Source of the DNA: Candidatus Bathyarchaeota archaeon
GTDB lineage: Archaea; Thermoproteota; Bathyarchaeia; Bathyarchaeales; Bathycorpusculaceae
Direction: 5' to 3'
Length of the DNA stretch: 64,000 nucleotides
Assembly (NCBI GenBank): GCA_003164295.1
Contig: PLTA01000024.1
Span: forward strand, 62,001-126,000
The position numbers and the translations under genes were made by a program. The notes below the pieces were generated by a model. The model did no database searches. It had not been told where the DNA came from and worked only from the letters and a program-made list of their open reading frames with translations. This document shows positions 17,251 through 25,124 of this stretch, piece by piece (position 1 is the first letter of the stretch; the number at the start of each line of letters is the position of its first letter).

Positions 17251-18813
17251 ATGCCCGTTACCCCAAATAATTCTAAAGTTACAGAAGAGCTCACCAAAGC
17301 AGCCGTTGTACATAAGAGCTTGCTTGGAATTAAAAAAAAGTATGATGCCCTTTTTAACCAAAACATTAACGGATTGGCTTACTGTAAAATAGTCTTCGAT
17401 GACAACAATCAGCCCATTGATTATGTTTTTCTTGAAGTTAACGCTGCATTTGAGAAGCAAACGGGTCTAAAAAAAGAAAATGTGGTGGGTAAACAAGCAA
17501 CCCAAATAATTCCAAACATCAAAAATTCAGCTTTCGATTTCATAAACATCTACGGTAAAGTTGCGCTTACTGGAGAACCAGTTGAAACCTACCAAGAAGA
17601 CCTAAAACGTTGGCACTCTGTCTATGTTGTAAGCCCAAAAAAGACCTTTTTCCTCTCTCTGTTCACAGATATAACAAAGCACAAACAAGCTGAAGAAACA
17701 TTAGCTTATCAGGCTGATTTGTTGTCAGAGGTTCATGAAGCGCTTGTTGGCATTGATGCAAACTACATAATTACGTATTGGAATAGAGCTGCTGAAGAAA
17801 TATTTGGCTGGACAAAAGAAGAAGTACTTGGAAAAAACTCTGAAGAATTACTGCAAACAAAAATTGAAGGCTCCTCACGCGCTGAAGGAATAGCTAAGTT
17901 GCTGGCGACGGGTCATTATGAAGGCGAAGTGCAGTATTTACGCAAGGATGGTGAATACTTTTTTGCTGATGTTAATGCCGTCACCATAAAAGACGCGAAT
18001 GGGAAACTGCAGGGCATTATGACTGTTGCTCGAGACATTACTGAACGTAAGCAAATGGAAGCTAAACTTGAAGGATATAGCAAGCACTTGGAGGATTTGG
18101 TTGAGGAGCGAACTAAGCAGCTCAGGGATGCTGAACGGTTAGCTGCTATCGGTCAAACTGCGGGGATGGTTGGACATGACATACGCAATCCTTTGCAGGC
18201 TATCACCAGCGATGTCTACTTGGCTAAAACAGAGTTGGCTTCGACACCTGAAAGTGAAGAGAAAAAGAACGCATTGGAAAGCTTGGATGAGGTTGAAAAG
18301 AACGTAGAATACATCAACAAGATTGTGGCGGACCTACAAGACTATGCGAGATCCATCAAGCCAATGGTACAGGAAACTGACCTGGAGGCGATCATTGAAA
18401 ATTTGCTGCTAAAGAATGACGCCCCCAAGAACATTAAAGTCTCTTCCAGCGTAGAGAATGACTCAAAGAAAATCGTGGCTGACCCTGATTTGTTAAAACG
18501 GATTCTGTACAACTTGATGACGAATGCTGTGCAGGCTATGCCGGAAGGCGGAAAGCTAAGCGTCCACGCTTACAGAAACGGCGGCGACAATGTCATAACG
18601 GTGAAGGATACAGGTATGGGCATACCAGAAGAAGCGAAAAGCAAGCTGTTCACGCCGCTGTTCACCACTAAAGCTAAGGGTCAAGGCCTCGGCTTAGCTG
18701 TCGCTAAACGGATGACTGAAGCGATAGGTGGAACGGTAACATTCGAGAGTCAAGAAGGCAAAGGAACCACTTTCATAGTGCGTTTGCCCCCCCACAAAAG
18801 AGATAAATGGTAA
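17251..18813 (+). CDS. PAS-PAS sensor histidine kinase, orphan
   Basis: The 520-residue protein has two PAS domains (residues ~30-145 and ~155-270), a coiled linker (EDLVEERTKQLRDAE), a HisKA box with phospho-acceptor H309 in GHDIRNPLQ, and an HATPase domain with NLMTNAVQAM (N box), DTGMGIP (G1) and GQGLGLAV (G2). There is no transmembrane segment, so it senses a cytoplasmic cue, perhaps redox or a ligand in a PAS pocket. No response regulator is nearby. It is preceded by AT-rich promoter sequence and lies at the right end of the island, just before the trmG10 relic. Confidence 0.9.
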   Translation: MPVTPNNSKVTEELTKAAVVHKSLLGIKKKYDALFNQNINGLAYCKIVFDDNNQPIDYVFLEVNAAFEKQTGLKKENVVGKQATQIIPNIKNSAFDFINIYGKVALTGEPVETYQEDLKRWHSVYVVSPKKTFFLSLFTDITKHKQAEETLAYQADLLSEVHEALVGIDANYIITYWNRAAEEIFGWTKEEVLGKNSEELLQTKIEGSSRAEGIAKLLATGHYEGEVQYLRKDGEYFFADVNAVTIKDANGKLQGIMTVARDITERKQMEAKLEGYSKHLEDLVEERTKQLRDAERLAAIGQTAGMVGHDIRNPLQAITSDVYLAKTELASTPESEEKKNALESLDEVEKNVEYINKIVADLQDYARSIKPMVQETDLEAIIENLLLKNDAPKNIKVSSSVENDSKKIVADPDLLKRILYNLMTNAVQAMPEGGKLSVHAYRNGGDNVITVKDTGMGIPEEAKSKLFTPLFTTKAKGQGLGLAVAKRMTEAIGGTVTFESQEGKGTTFIVRLPPHKRDKW

Positions 18814-18857
18814 ATGGCATTCAAACAAGAAACATCTTCTTGCCACTTAGGTAAGAG

Positions 18858-18998
18858 ATTTGTATTGCTTCACCTAAAACATTACAACTCAAAACGTTAG
18901 GCGAGGCATTAGGCTACAGACATGTGGAGTCCCACTTCGCCTTCATTCACAGAAGCCTAACGAGGGAAATTGCGGTGTTTGAAAAGGTGCAAAACTGA
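18858..18998 (+). pseudogene. Relic 3' end of a trmG10 gene, coupled to rnz
   Basis: Forty-six codons in an open frame read ICIASPKTLQ..., LGYRHVESHFAFIHRSLTRE and end IAVFEKVQN. They align with the C-terminus of the TrmG10 enzyme encoded at 12853-13926 (ICIALP, LGYKTIESHLVFIHRSLTRE, IMVYEKK). A stop (TAA 18852-18854) lies six bases upstream, so nothing N-terminal survives. The TGA overlaps the ATG of rnz as TGATG, the same coupling seen between prs and trmG10. This is most simply the original gene end from an uninterrupted prs-trmG10-rnz operon. Confidence 0.8.
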
Positions 18999-19921
18999 TG
19001 AGTATTCGTGTTGTGTTTTTAGGAACAAGCGGCAGTGTTCCAACTTTGAAGCGCAGTCTGCCCTCCGTCGTTGTTCAACGCCCCAAAGAATTATTGATGT
19101 TTGATTGTGGCGAAAACACTCAACGACAGATGATGCAGGGAAAAGTGAGTTTCCACAAGAAACTAACGGTCTTTCTGACTCATTTGCATGGAGATCACGT
19201 ATTGGGCTTGCCTGGAGTTTTACAGACGATGGCGCTAATGGATCGCAAAGAACCCGTAGCTGTTTATGGTCCACCTGGGATTAAGGATTTTCTTGTCTGC
19301 ACCAAAGAAACATTGAATTTTGGGTTAACGTTCCCTGTTGAAATTGATGAGATTTTAAGCGAAGGTGCAATTCTAAATCAAGACGACTATTTCGTAACAG
19401 CTGTTAAGTCTAACCATGCCATCAAAAGCTACTCTTACGCATTTATCGAGAAGCCACGGGCTGGAAGGTTTTATCCCAAAAAAGCAAAAACGCTCGGAGT
19501 ACCCAAAGGTGAATTATGGTCTAAACTTCAAAGCGGAGAAGAAATCACTTTGCCGGATGATAAAGTGATTAAGCCAAGCGACGTAATGGGACCACTTAGG
19601 GCGGGGCGAAAAATCGTTTACACTGGCGATACCAAACCCTTTGATGGGTTTGCAAAGTTTGCAGCAGACGCTGATTTGGTCATTCATGAAAGCACGTTCG
19701 ACGATGCCCTATTTGAGAAAGCAGAACATGATGGGCATTCAACGCCTAGTCAAGCAGCAGAAGAAACAAAGGCAGCTGGGGCAAAACAGTTGGTTTTAAC
19801 TCATATCAGCGCAAGGTATCCTGATGCCTCCTTGCTTTTGGAACAGGCAAAAAAAGTCTTTGCGAACACTATGGTTGCTGAGGATTTTTTGGAGCTGGAA
19901 CTGCCTCTTAAACAAAATTAA
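18998..19921 (+). CDS. rnz: tRNase Z (tRNA 3' endonuclease)
   Basis: The 307-residue metallo-beta-lactamase fold enzyme removes 3' trailers from tRNA precursors. The HxHxDH zinc motif is HLHGDH at residues 62-67. Further metal ligands appear in YTGDTKPFDG near 208, HESTFDD near 230 and LTHISARY near 266. Length equals the short ElaC form. The ATG overlaps the relic trmG10 stop, so it likely began as the third gene of an operon with prs and trmG10. It now sits behind the island and may be read from promoters there. Confidence 0.94.
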   Translation: MSIRVVFLGTSGSVPTLKRSLPSVVVQRPKELLMFDCGENTQRQMMQGKVSFHKKLTVFLTHLHGDHVLGLPGVLQTMALMDRKEPVAVYGPPGIKDFLVCTKETLNFGLTFPVEIDEILSEGAILNQDDYFVTAVKSNHAIKSYSYAFIEKPRAGRFYPKKAKTLGVPKGELWSKLQSGEEITLPDDKVIKPSDVMGPLRAGRKIVYTGDTKPFDGFAKFAADADLVIHESTFDDALFEKAEHDGHSTPSQAAEETKAAGAKQLVLTHISARYPDASLLLEQAKKVFANTMVAEDFLELELPLKQN

Positions 19922-20709
19922 GCGAGAAGTTGTTTTAGTTTTTGGATGCTTTCAGGAACGTTTGTTATTGATTCGATGATTACGGATTTGTCGTAGCCGA
20001 TTTTCTTGAGGGTTTGTGCGAACCAGTCATAATCAATTTTGCCGTAGCCTATGCCAAGGTGCTGGTCGTCTGAACCATCGTTGTCGCTTGCGTGGATATG
20101 AACAATCTTGTCAGCCAATAAGCTAAAGAAGGATTCAATGTGACCTTCCAAATTAGCATGCCCAATATCCATCACAATGCCGATTGGCAAATTTGTTTCT
20201 CGATAGAACCGGGCGAACTCTTCAGGTTTGCTCATGAAAAAATAATATTTCGCAGGCAAATTCTCCAAAGCCATGTTTACGCCGTATTCTTCTGCTAGTT
20301 TGTAGAGTTCTTGGATGCTTTTGGTGTTTTGTTTCCAATCTGCGCCGGGGTAGAATTGGCCGATGCCTGTTTTTGCTCCAGGATGAAAAACCCATACTTT
20401 TGCATCCATTTCGTTGGCGTAAACCATGGATTGTTTAAGCCGTTTCATCGAAGCAGTTAGCATGGTTTTGGATGGCGAAGCAATATTGATGTCGGCAAAG
20501 GGAGCATGTAACGTATATTCTATGTCAAAGGATTTTGCTATTTGTTTGAGGGCAGAGACGCGGTTTTTGGTAAGGTCATGAGTGCCATCATCTAAAATCT
20601 CGATGCATTTTGTTTCAATTGTGCCTAACCGCTTAACCATCCTGTTGAATGGCTCGCCTAAGCAGTACAACATTGAAACGCCAACTTTGGCTTTGGACAT
20701 CAACAACAA
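19918..20709 (-). CDS. Xylose-isomerase-like TIM barrel (AP endonuclease 2 family)
   Basis: The 263-residue TIM-barrel protein of the sugar isomerase/endonuclease IV superfamily shows YTLHAPFADINIASP near residue 63, VWVFHPGA near 102, MALENLP near 145, GIVMDIGHANLEG near 175 and IVHIHASDNDG near 198. These carry the His, Glu and Asp that bind the divalent metals. The family includes sugar epimerases, inositol enzymes and nucleases; sequence does not choose among them. It is convergent with rnz, overlapping by 4 bases. The start may be ATG 20709 or the nearby ATG 20700. Confidence 0.82.
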   Translation of the reverse strand: MLLMSKAKVGVSMLYCLGEPFNRMVKRLGTIETKCIEILDDGTHDLTKNRVSALKQIAKSFDIEYTLHAPFADINIASPSKTMLTASMKRLKQSMVYANEMDAKVWVFHPGAKTGIGQFYPGADWKQNTKSIQELYKLAEEYGVNMALENLPAKYYFFMSKPEEFARFYRETNLPIGIVMDIGHANLEGHIESFFSLLADKIVHIHASDNDGSDDQHLGIGYGKIDYDWFAQTLKKIGYDKSVIIESITNVPESIQKLKQLLA

Positions 20710-21420
20710 CCTCTTGTTAACACGCTTTTGATGTTAAGAGTTTAGAACTCACTTAATAATCTAATTGGAAAAATTTCAAAATCCAAACCAAAGCATTAAC
20801 GAAATTTAATTGTTTCACATAGGAAACAGTTGTCTGGCCCAATTGTTGTCTTGGTCTAAATAATGGTATCCCCATAAACGTACAGTAACACGCTGCCATA
20901 AACATAAGTTGCTGGTTTGGTTGGCCATATTTGGTTTAGAGAGAACTCAAAGGGCCAAATTTTGCCTGCTTGAAACTTCGAGTTTTGCAATTCACAATGG
21001 TTAGTTGTTGCGTCTTGCTTAGAAAAGCGCATGACCCGTCGCTGGCACGTTTAATGAAAAAACGATCTAAGCATGAAACCAATGTTTTCATTAGTGAAGG
21101 GGTAGTTGAAAGTGACTTTAGTAGCGGGTTATGCAGGTTTAAGTGTAATTTCTAAACAACAGTCCCAAGATTTGGTTGTATTTCTCTTCAACAAAGTAAG
21201 GGTTAACCGCGGAACAAAGATCGCCCATCCTAACCTCATCTTTCACAGAAAACTTTCTCTGACTCCAATTCGACCAACGACGCTAATTGTGACTTTTAAG
21301 ACCTCAGACAGCTCCAAGTTGTATCTCCACCGCACCAGCTTTGGAACATGCATTAAACTCATTTTCGTTAGAATCACTTTGAAAGAAACTCTTGAGTTAA
21401 AGGCAAGGTAACTTACTCCT
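20710..21420. other. Long non-coding or decayed stretch
   Basis: About 700 bases with only short, poorly supported frames on both strands and no domain I recognise. It lies directly upstream of repeat copy A and a decayed VWA gene, so it may hold the vanished 5' part of that gene or other relics. No tRNA, strong hairpin or inverted repeat was noticed. Confidence 0.4.
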
Positions 21421-21573
21421 TGTTTACACATTTCCAAACAGAATCGCACGCTTCAACATATTTTGTCACAATTCACCACATTTCAACTACAAATCCACAC
21501 AAACACACACGCAACCTGCAAAGAATTTAAGCTCTAATTCAAAAAATCAACCTAAAACAAAGAACAAATTTTG
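21421..21573 (+). repeat. Phased repeat element, copy A
   Basis: The first part (21421-21512) is nine 10-base units in exact register, for example TTTTGTCACA, ATTCACCACA, TTTCAACTAC, AAATCCACAC, with a loose consensus TTTCACCACA. The second part (21513-21573) begins AACCTGCAAAGAATTTAAGC and contains ATCAACCTAAAACAAAGAAC. It is shared with copies B, C and D, while the 10-base unit is not. The element ends at the first readable codons of a broken VWA gene. Confidence 0.8.
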
Positions 21574-22093
21574 CGTGATTTTAGATTCTTTGATGTAATC
21601 AACAGCATGCAAGTTAATGGAGAATATGGCCAAGCGTTAGCCATTGCCTTAGCAGAGGCGGTAAGAGAATTAATGACAGCCCACACATCCAGGACCTTTT
21701 TTGCCTACAGCGACAAATTATATATCTTAAAAGATAGCTCAGAATCTTATTCAAAGCATGTAAGAGCTAGAATTTGAGAGCTCAAGTTTGAAGGGCTTAC
21801 AGTTACCCCGATGCAGTACAACATGAATGGAAAATGTTAGCTAAACGATTTGAAGAACAACGTTGTTTGATTGTTATTTCAGATGGCTGGGGCCATATGG
21901 GCTATGAAAATGTCTGAACCATTAAAGAAGCTGTAGATGACATGATTAAAAGAGGAGTTATTGTTATTGGACGGTGTGGAAAACCGAAAGGATGAACGGC
22001 TTTTTTCATTTACATTCTTCAGAATACAAACCAAAAGATCTGGTTAAAAAATTCGGGTCAATCTACGCAAAATTCCCCAGCAAAAACGCTTGA
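21556..22093 (+). pseudogene. Decayed von Willebrand factor A-like protein
   Basis: Fragments in several frames spell a VWA domain. One is an ILD start of the metal site followed by a stop. In another frame comes NGEYGQALAIALAEAVRELM and SRTFFAYSDKLYILKD. Further on are CLIVISDGWGHMGYENV, a stop, TIKEAVDDMIKRGVIVIG, and a tail KDLVKKFGSIYAKFPSKNA ending near 22093. The DxSxS metal motif is destroyed by a frameshift. At least three lesions make this a true pseudogene. Its 5' end runs into repeat copy A, so the N-terminus is missing. Confidence 0.6.
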
Positions 22094-22270
22094 AACCCAA
22101 CCAAAAACTGAGATTTGAAACTCAACTCGTAGTTTCGACATGTGGAAAAGCATTATAATTTACCTTAAACGTAAACATGAATTCTAAATTCGGATTGTCA
22201 AGTCGTAATTATATTATGTATAAAGACTTAGAATTGGGTGACAAGACCTCTAATATGGAGAAGTATCAAC

Positions 22271-23152
22271 ATGACATTGACAATTGAACAACAGGATCTA
22301 TTGAAAGTGTATAACAAACAAACTGAAGCCTGGAAACTAGTAAAAAAAGATCAATCCTACAACAAGCAAATATCAACTATCCAGGAAACACTTTCAAGAT
22401 TCGGTCTCCTAAAAAATGAAGTAAAAGTCTACCTATATTTGGCACGCGCCGGAGAAATGAAAGCTGGAGATATAGCAGAAGCAATTTCGCTTCACCGAAC
22501 TGAAACCTATAGAATTCTCAAAGAATTAGAAAAAAGAGGCATAGTCTTCGCTATTTTCGAAAAACCATTAAAATTCACAGCCGTACCATTAGATAAAGCC
22601 ATAGATTTGCTTGTTGACGCTCAAAAAATAGAAATTAACTTATTAGAAAACGAAAAAGTAGGTCTTTTAGAGCTTTGGTCTTCGATGCCACAGCCAAAAG
22701 CTGCAAGCATGAAAAAACAGCTTTTCCAGATGCTTGAAGGTGAGCAGCAAGTATTAATGAAGGCAAATGAACTCCTTGAAAGAACAGAAAAAGAATTTCA
22801 AGTATTCGCTTCAAAAGAGTACCTTTCCCAACTCTACTATAGTGACTTTTCTGATAAACTTAAAAATCAAGCAAGTAAAGTCAAAGTATCTGTAGTTACA
22901 GATAACTCACTGAAAAGCGCGTACTTCCTTGGACAATTGCAATGGCTTAATAAAACTCATAAAATTGCTGATGATAAAAGCCTACCCTGCTTCATGATTT
23001 CCGACAACAAAGAGGTATTAATTATTTTCCATGAAGATGCAGTAAATGATGATGACGTAAAAAAGAAGCAAAAAACAGCGGCAATATGGACAAACTACAG
23101 CACATTCACTAAGGTATTAGTAACCCTATTCTCCAAATTGATTGAAGAATAA
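22271..23152 (+). CDS. TrmB-family transcriptional regulator
   Basis: The 293-residue protein has a winged-helix TrmB domain around residues 35-110 (RFGLLKNEVKVYLYLARAGE, ISLHRTETYRILKELEKRG). A C-terminal domain of PLD-like/TrmB C type follows (EQQVLMKANELLERTEKEF, then VSVVTDNS). ATG 22271 follows GGAG at ~12 bases; an upstream GTG at 22238 is possible. A TATA-like ATTATATTATG lies at about 22207-22217. TrmB proteins control sugar or maltodextrin genes, but none is adjacent. It may act at a distance or on itself. Confidence 0.82.
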   Translation: MTLTIEQQDLLKVYNKQTEAWKLVKKDQSYNKQISTIQETLSRFGLLKNEVKVYLYLARAGEMKAGDIAEAISLHRTETYRILKELEKRGIVFAIFEKPLKFTAVPLDKAIDLLVDAQKIEINLLENEKVGLLELWSSMPQPKAASMKKQLFQMLEGEQQVLMKANELLERTEKEFQVFASKEYLSQLYYSDFSDKLKNQASKVKVSVVTDNSLKSAYFLGQLQWLNKTHKIADDKSLPCFMISDNKEVLIIFHEDAVNDDDVKKKQKTAAIWTNYSTFTKVLVTLFSKLIEE

Positions 23153-23180
23153 ACTCAGGTACAAAGGAAGATGGTTGTTG

Positions 23181-23409
23181 ATGAAAGTTCCCCTTGACGG
23201 CGAAGCGAAATATGTGTTGCTGAAATGACGCTTCAAGAGTTGACAGCTAAAGTGCAAATAAATTCAAAACTAAAGAAATAAAAGAATATGAATTCTAAGA
23301 AGGCGAAGGACTTAGTAACTCGTTTTTAAAGTCTAACGGGATAATAATATTTCTTGTTGCCTCAATTTCCGAAGTTATTGCTGTCGTGAAATTGATCGGT
23401 GTTTTCTAA
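23181..23409 (+). pseudogene. Small broken gene with C-terminal membrane segment
   Basis: Joined across frames, the region reads KVPLDGEAKYVLL, then EMTLQELTAKVQINSKLKK, then IKEYEF, stop, EGEGLSNSFLKSNGIIIF and a hydrophobic end ISEVIAVVKLIGVF. Two shifts and one stop separate the pieces. Whole, it would be an ~80-residue protein anchored by one C-terminal transmembrane segment. It follows the TrmB gene by ~30 bases and might have been its partner. The reconstruction is mine and uncertain. Confidence 0.35.
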
Positions 23410-23478
23410 ATTTAGTTTTTTTCGAAATTTTTTTTTAAACAAAGATGGTTTTGGGAAAATATGAAAAATTTATCAGAG

Positions 23479-24060
23479 TCAGAATTCTGAAAACATTTTA
23501 CGATAAAAATTATACAGGATAAGAATAGGTCTTTCTTTGATTTTAAGGATGCTTAGTGCAGCAGGGTCAGTATTAAGAACATAATATTTCTCTGCGCTTA
23601 CTTTTCTCTCGACCACCCCTTCAAGCAATGCATTTATCACATCACCGTGAGAAACAACTATGGCATTTCCAACAGCTTCTTTTGTAACAATTTCTATGGC
23701 TTTTTTTGTTCGATCTAAAAGTTCGTCGTTGGTCTCTGAATAGACCTCGGGTTCTGTTAATATGTGATGTCTGCCTTCTTTGCCGACATATTCAGATTTC
23801 AGTTTCGCTTCCGTCAGTTCCTTGAGTATTTTTATTTTCAAATTATGAGGTTGCGCCAGTATCTTTGCAGTTTCATAAGCACGAAAAACGGGGCTGCTGT
23901 AAACCGCGTTAATCTTTACCTTACGGAGGGCCTTAGCGATGAATTGGGCATCTTTCACGCCAGTTTTAGTTAGAGGATAATCCAACGTGCCTGCTTCAAT
24001 TCCTTTTTTGTTTGCTTTGGTTTCTCCATGTCTAACAATGAAAATATATTCTGCAGGCAT
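23479..24060 (-). CDS. Histidine phosphatase family protein
   Basis: The 193-residue protein has the RHG catalytic motif (IFIVRHGETKANKKG, His near residue 10), a conserved Arg in AVYSSPVFRAYETAKIL near 57, and the second catalytic His in AIVVSHGDVINALLEG near 135. This is the phosphoglycerate mutase-like branch. Relatives dephosphorylate sugar phosphates, phosphoserine or cobalamin precursors, and the substrate here is open. Upstream is a long AT-rich stretch; no operon partner is evident. Confidence 0.88.
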   Translation of the reverse strand: MPAEYIFIVRHGETKANKKGIEAGTLDYPLTKTGVKDAQFIAKALRKVKINAVYSSPVFRAYETAKILAQPHNLKIKILKELTEAKLKSEYVGKEGRHHILTEPEVYSETNDELLDRTKKAIEIVTKEAVGNAIVVSHGDVINALLEGVVERKVSAEKYYVLNTDPAALSILKIKERPILILYNFYRKMFSEF

Positions 24061-24163
24061 TACTCGTCCTCTTTTACTATTAAATTTATAATTCTTGGCA
24101 AGTTATTTAAGAAAGTATCGAGAAAAATTAATTAATTTATTTTCCAACAAACATTTTGGAAAA

Positions 24164-24640
24164 CTATGGCTTCCTGTACAAATATATTGTGTGGGAAGGA
24201 TAGCCTAACTGTGGATTTTCACAGAAATTCTCGACTTTTTCGGGTCTCCAACCAATAATCTCGTAGTCATGTGACACTATCCGAGCACCTTTTTTGAGGT
24301 CTGTATCGAGTTTAGGCCTAATTTTTTCATTTGCGCTTGTTGTTAAGTATAAGTAAACGACGTCTGCAGAAGTTAAATTTACGTTAAACATGTCGCCGGT
24401 CACGATGGTTACTCTGTCTTCAACACCGTTTTCATGAATGTTAGCTAATGCTTTTTTTGCCAAATCTTCACGCAGTTCGATGCCAACGCCTCTGGCACCA
24501 AACGTTTTTGCCGCCATTATTACGGTTCTGCCGTCGCCAGAGCCCATATCAAACAGAACTTCTCCAGCTTTCAACCCAGATAGCTTGAGCATGTATTCTA
24601 CCACAGTGTTTGGGCTTGGAACGAAAGGAGCAATAAACAT
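24164..24640 (-). CDS. SAM-dependent methyltransferase, aKMT-like
   Basis: The compact 158-residue Rossmann methyltransferase has VLFDMGSGDGRTVI near residue 29 (SAM motif I), GVGIELREDL near 52 and DMFNVNLTSADVVYLYL near 85. The opening FVPSPNTVVEYMLKL and the tail RIVSHDYEIIGW match the small archaeal protein-lysine methyltransferases described in Sulfolobus (aKMT), which modify many chromatin and other proteins. That assignment rests on remembered family features. Its neighbour upstream is a cysteine-rich protein 35 bases away on the same strand. Confidence 0.75.
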   Translation of the reverse strand: MFIAPFVPSPNTVVEYMLKLSGLKAGEVLFDMGSGDGRTVIMAAKTFGARGVGIELREDLAKKALANIHENGVEDRVTIVTGDMFNVNLTSADVVYLYLTTSANEKIRPKLDTDLKKGARIVSHDYEIIGWRPEKVENFCENPQLGYPSHTIYLYRKP

Positions 24641-24675
24641 TTTCAGTAATTCACCTTTAGATTGTTATCATTTAT

Positions 24676-25002
24676 TTATGCCACGTAAGCGTCTTTTTTT
24701 GGAATTGGCCTTTTTGCTTCGCCGCATTTTACGCAGCTTTGAGCGCACAATTCAAGATATTTTCCTTCGTTCGCCGTTCCTACAGCTTTGGCCGCTTTTG
24801 TGCATATTTCGCTTGGTTCGGAGCATCCTTCATCTTTGCATAAATTAGAAATGTATTGGCAAATTTCCTGTACGTCTTTGGGTTCCAAAACAGCTCTGTT
24901 GGTGCGAACAAGTAAGCATAGTTCACGAGCCATAACGCAGGTTTTTACGTATTTGACTCTTTCCAGAACTTCATCGCGCAGATTTTTTCGGCTTATTTCC
25001 AC
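24676..25002 (-). CDS. Cysteine-rich helical protein, 108 aa
   Basis: The protein contains about nine cysteines, several in helical spacing (EICQYISNLCKDEGC, LELCAQSCVKC). The pattern is reminiscent of four-helix copper-storage or DUF326 proteins, but the match is only by eye. It starts at ATG 25002. It precedes the methyltransferase by 35 bases, suggesting co-transcription. A metal-binding or redox role is likely; function otherwise unknown. Confidence 0.6.
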   Translation of the reverse strand: MEISRKNLRDEVLERVKYVKTCVMARELCLLVRTNRAVLEPKDVQEICQYISNLCKDEGCSEPSEICTKAAKAVGTANEGKYLELCAQSCVKCGEAKRPIPKKDAYVA

Positions 25003-25124
25003 TCTTTTTTAGTCTCCTTTGGGCGCCTATAAACAGATAGCAAAGTAAGTGGTTCTAGGTTTAAAAAGTTGCTGTTATTTCATGCAAAACATACAATTTT
25101 GTAAAAAACAGATGAACCTCGAAG

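Larger units (their letters stand above)
13927..18857. mobile_element. Putative integrated island splitting trmG10 from rnz
   Basis: The segment sits between an intact trmG10 and a second, diverged trmG10 3' end that is still coupled to rnz by TGATG. That layout is what integration into the end of a gene leaves when the element supplies a replacement end. Contents are unlike the surrounding housekeeping genes: tiny overlapping ORFs, three zinc-ribbon proteins, an unknown minus-strand gene, a truncated hsdM and an orphan histidine kinase. No integrase or exact direct repeat was found; the two gene ends differ at about a third of positions, so the event is old or the ends came from different lineages. 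Boundaries are approximate. Confidence 0.5.

Noticed and set aside
20970..21449. Several overlapping frames of 60-100 codons on both strands
   Set aside because: None shows a domain, ribosome-binding site or plausible composition; they contradict each other.
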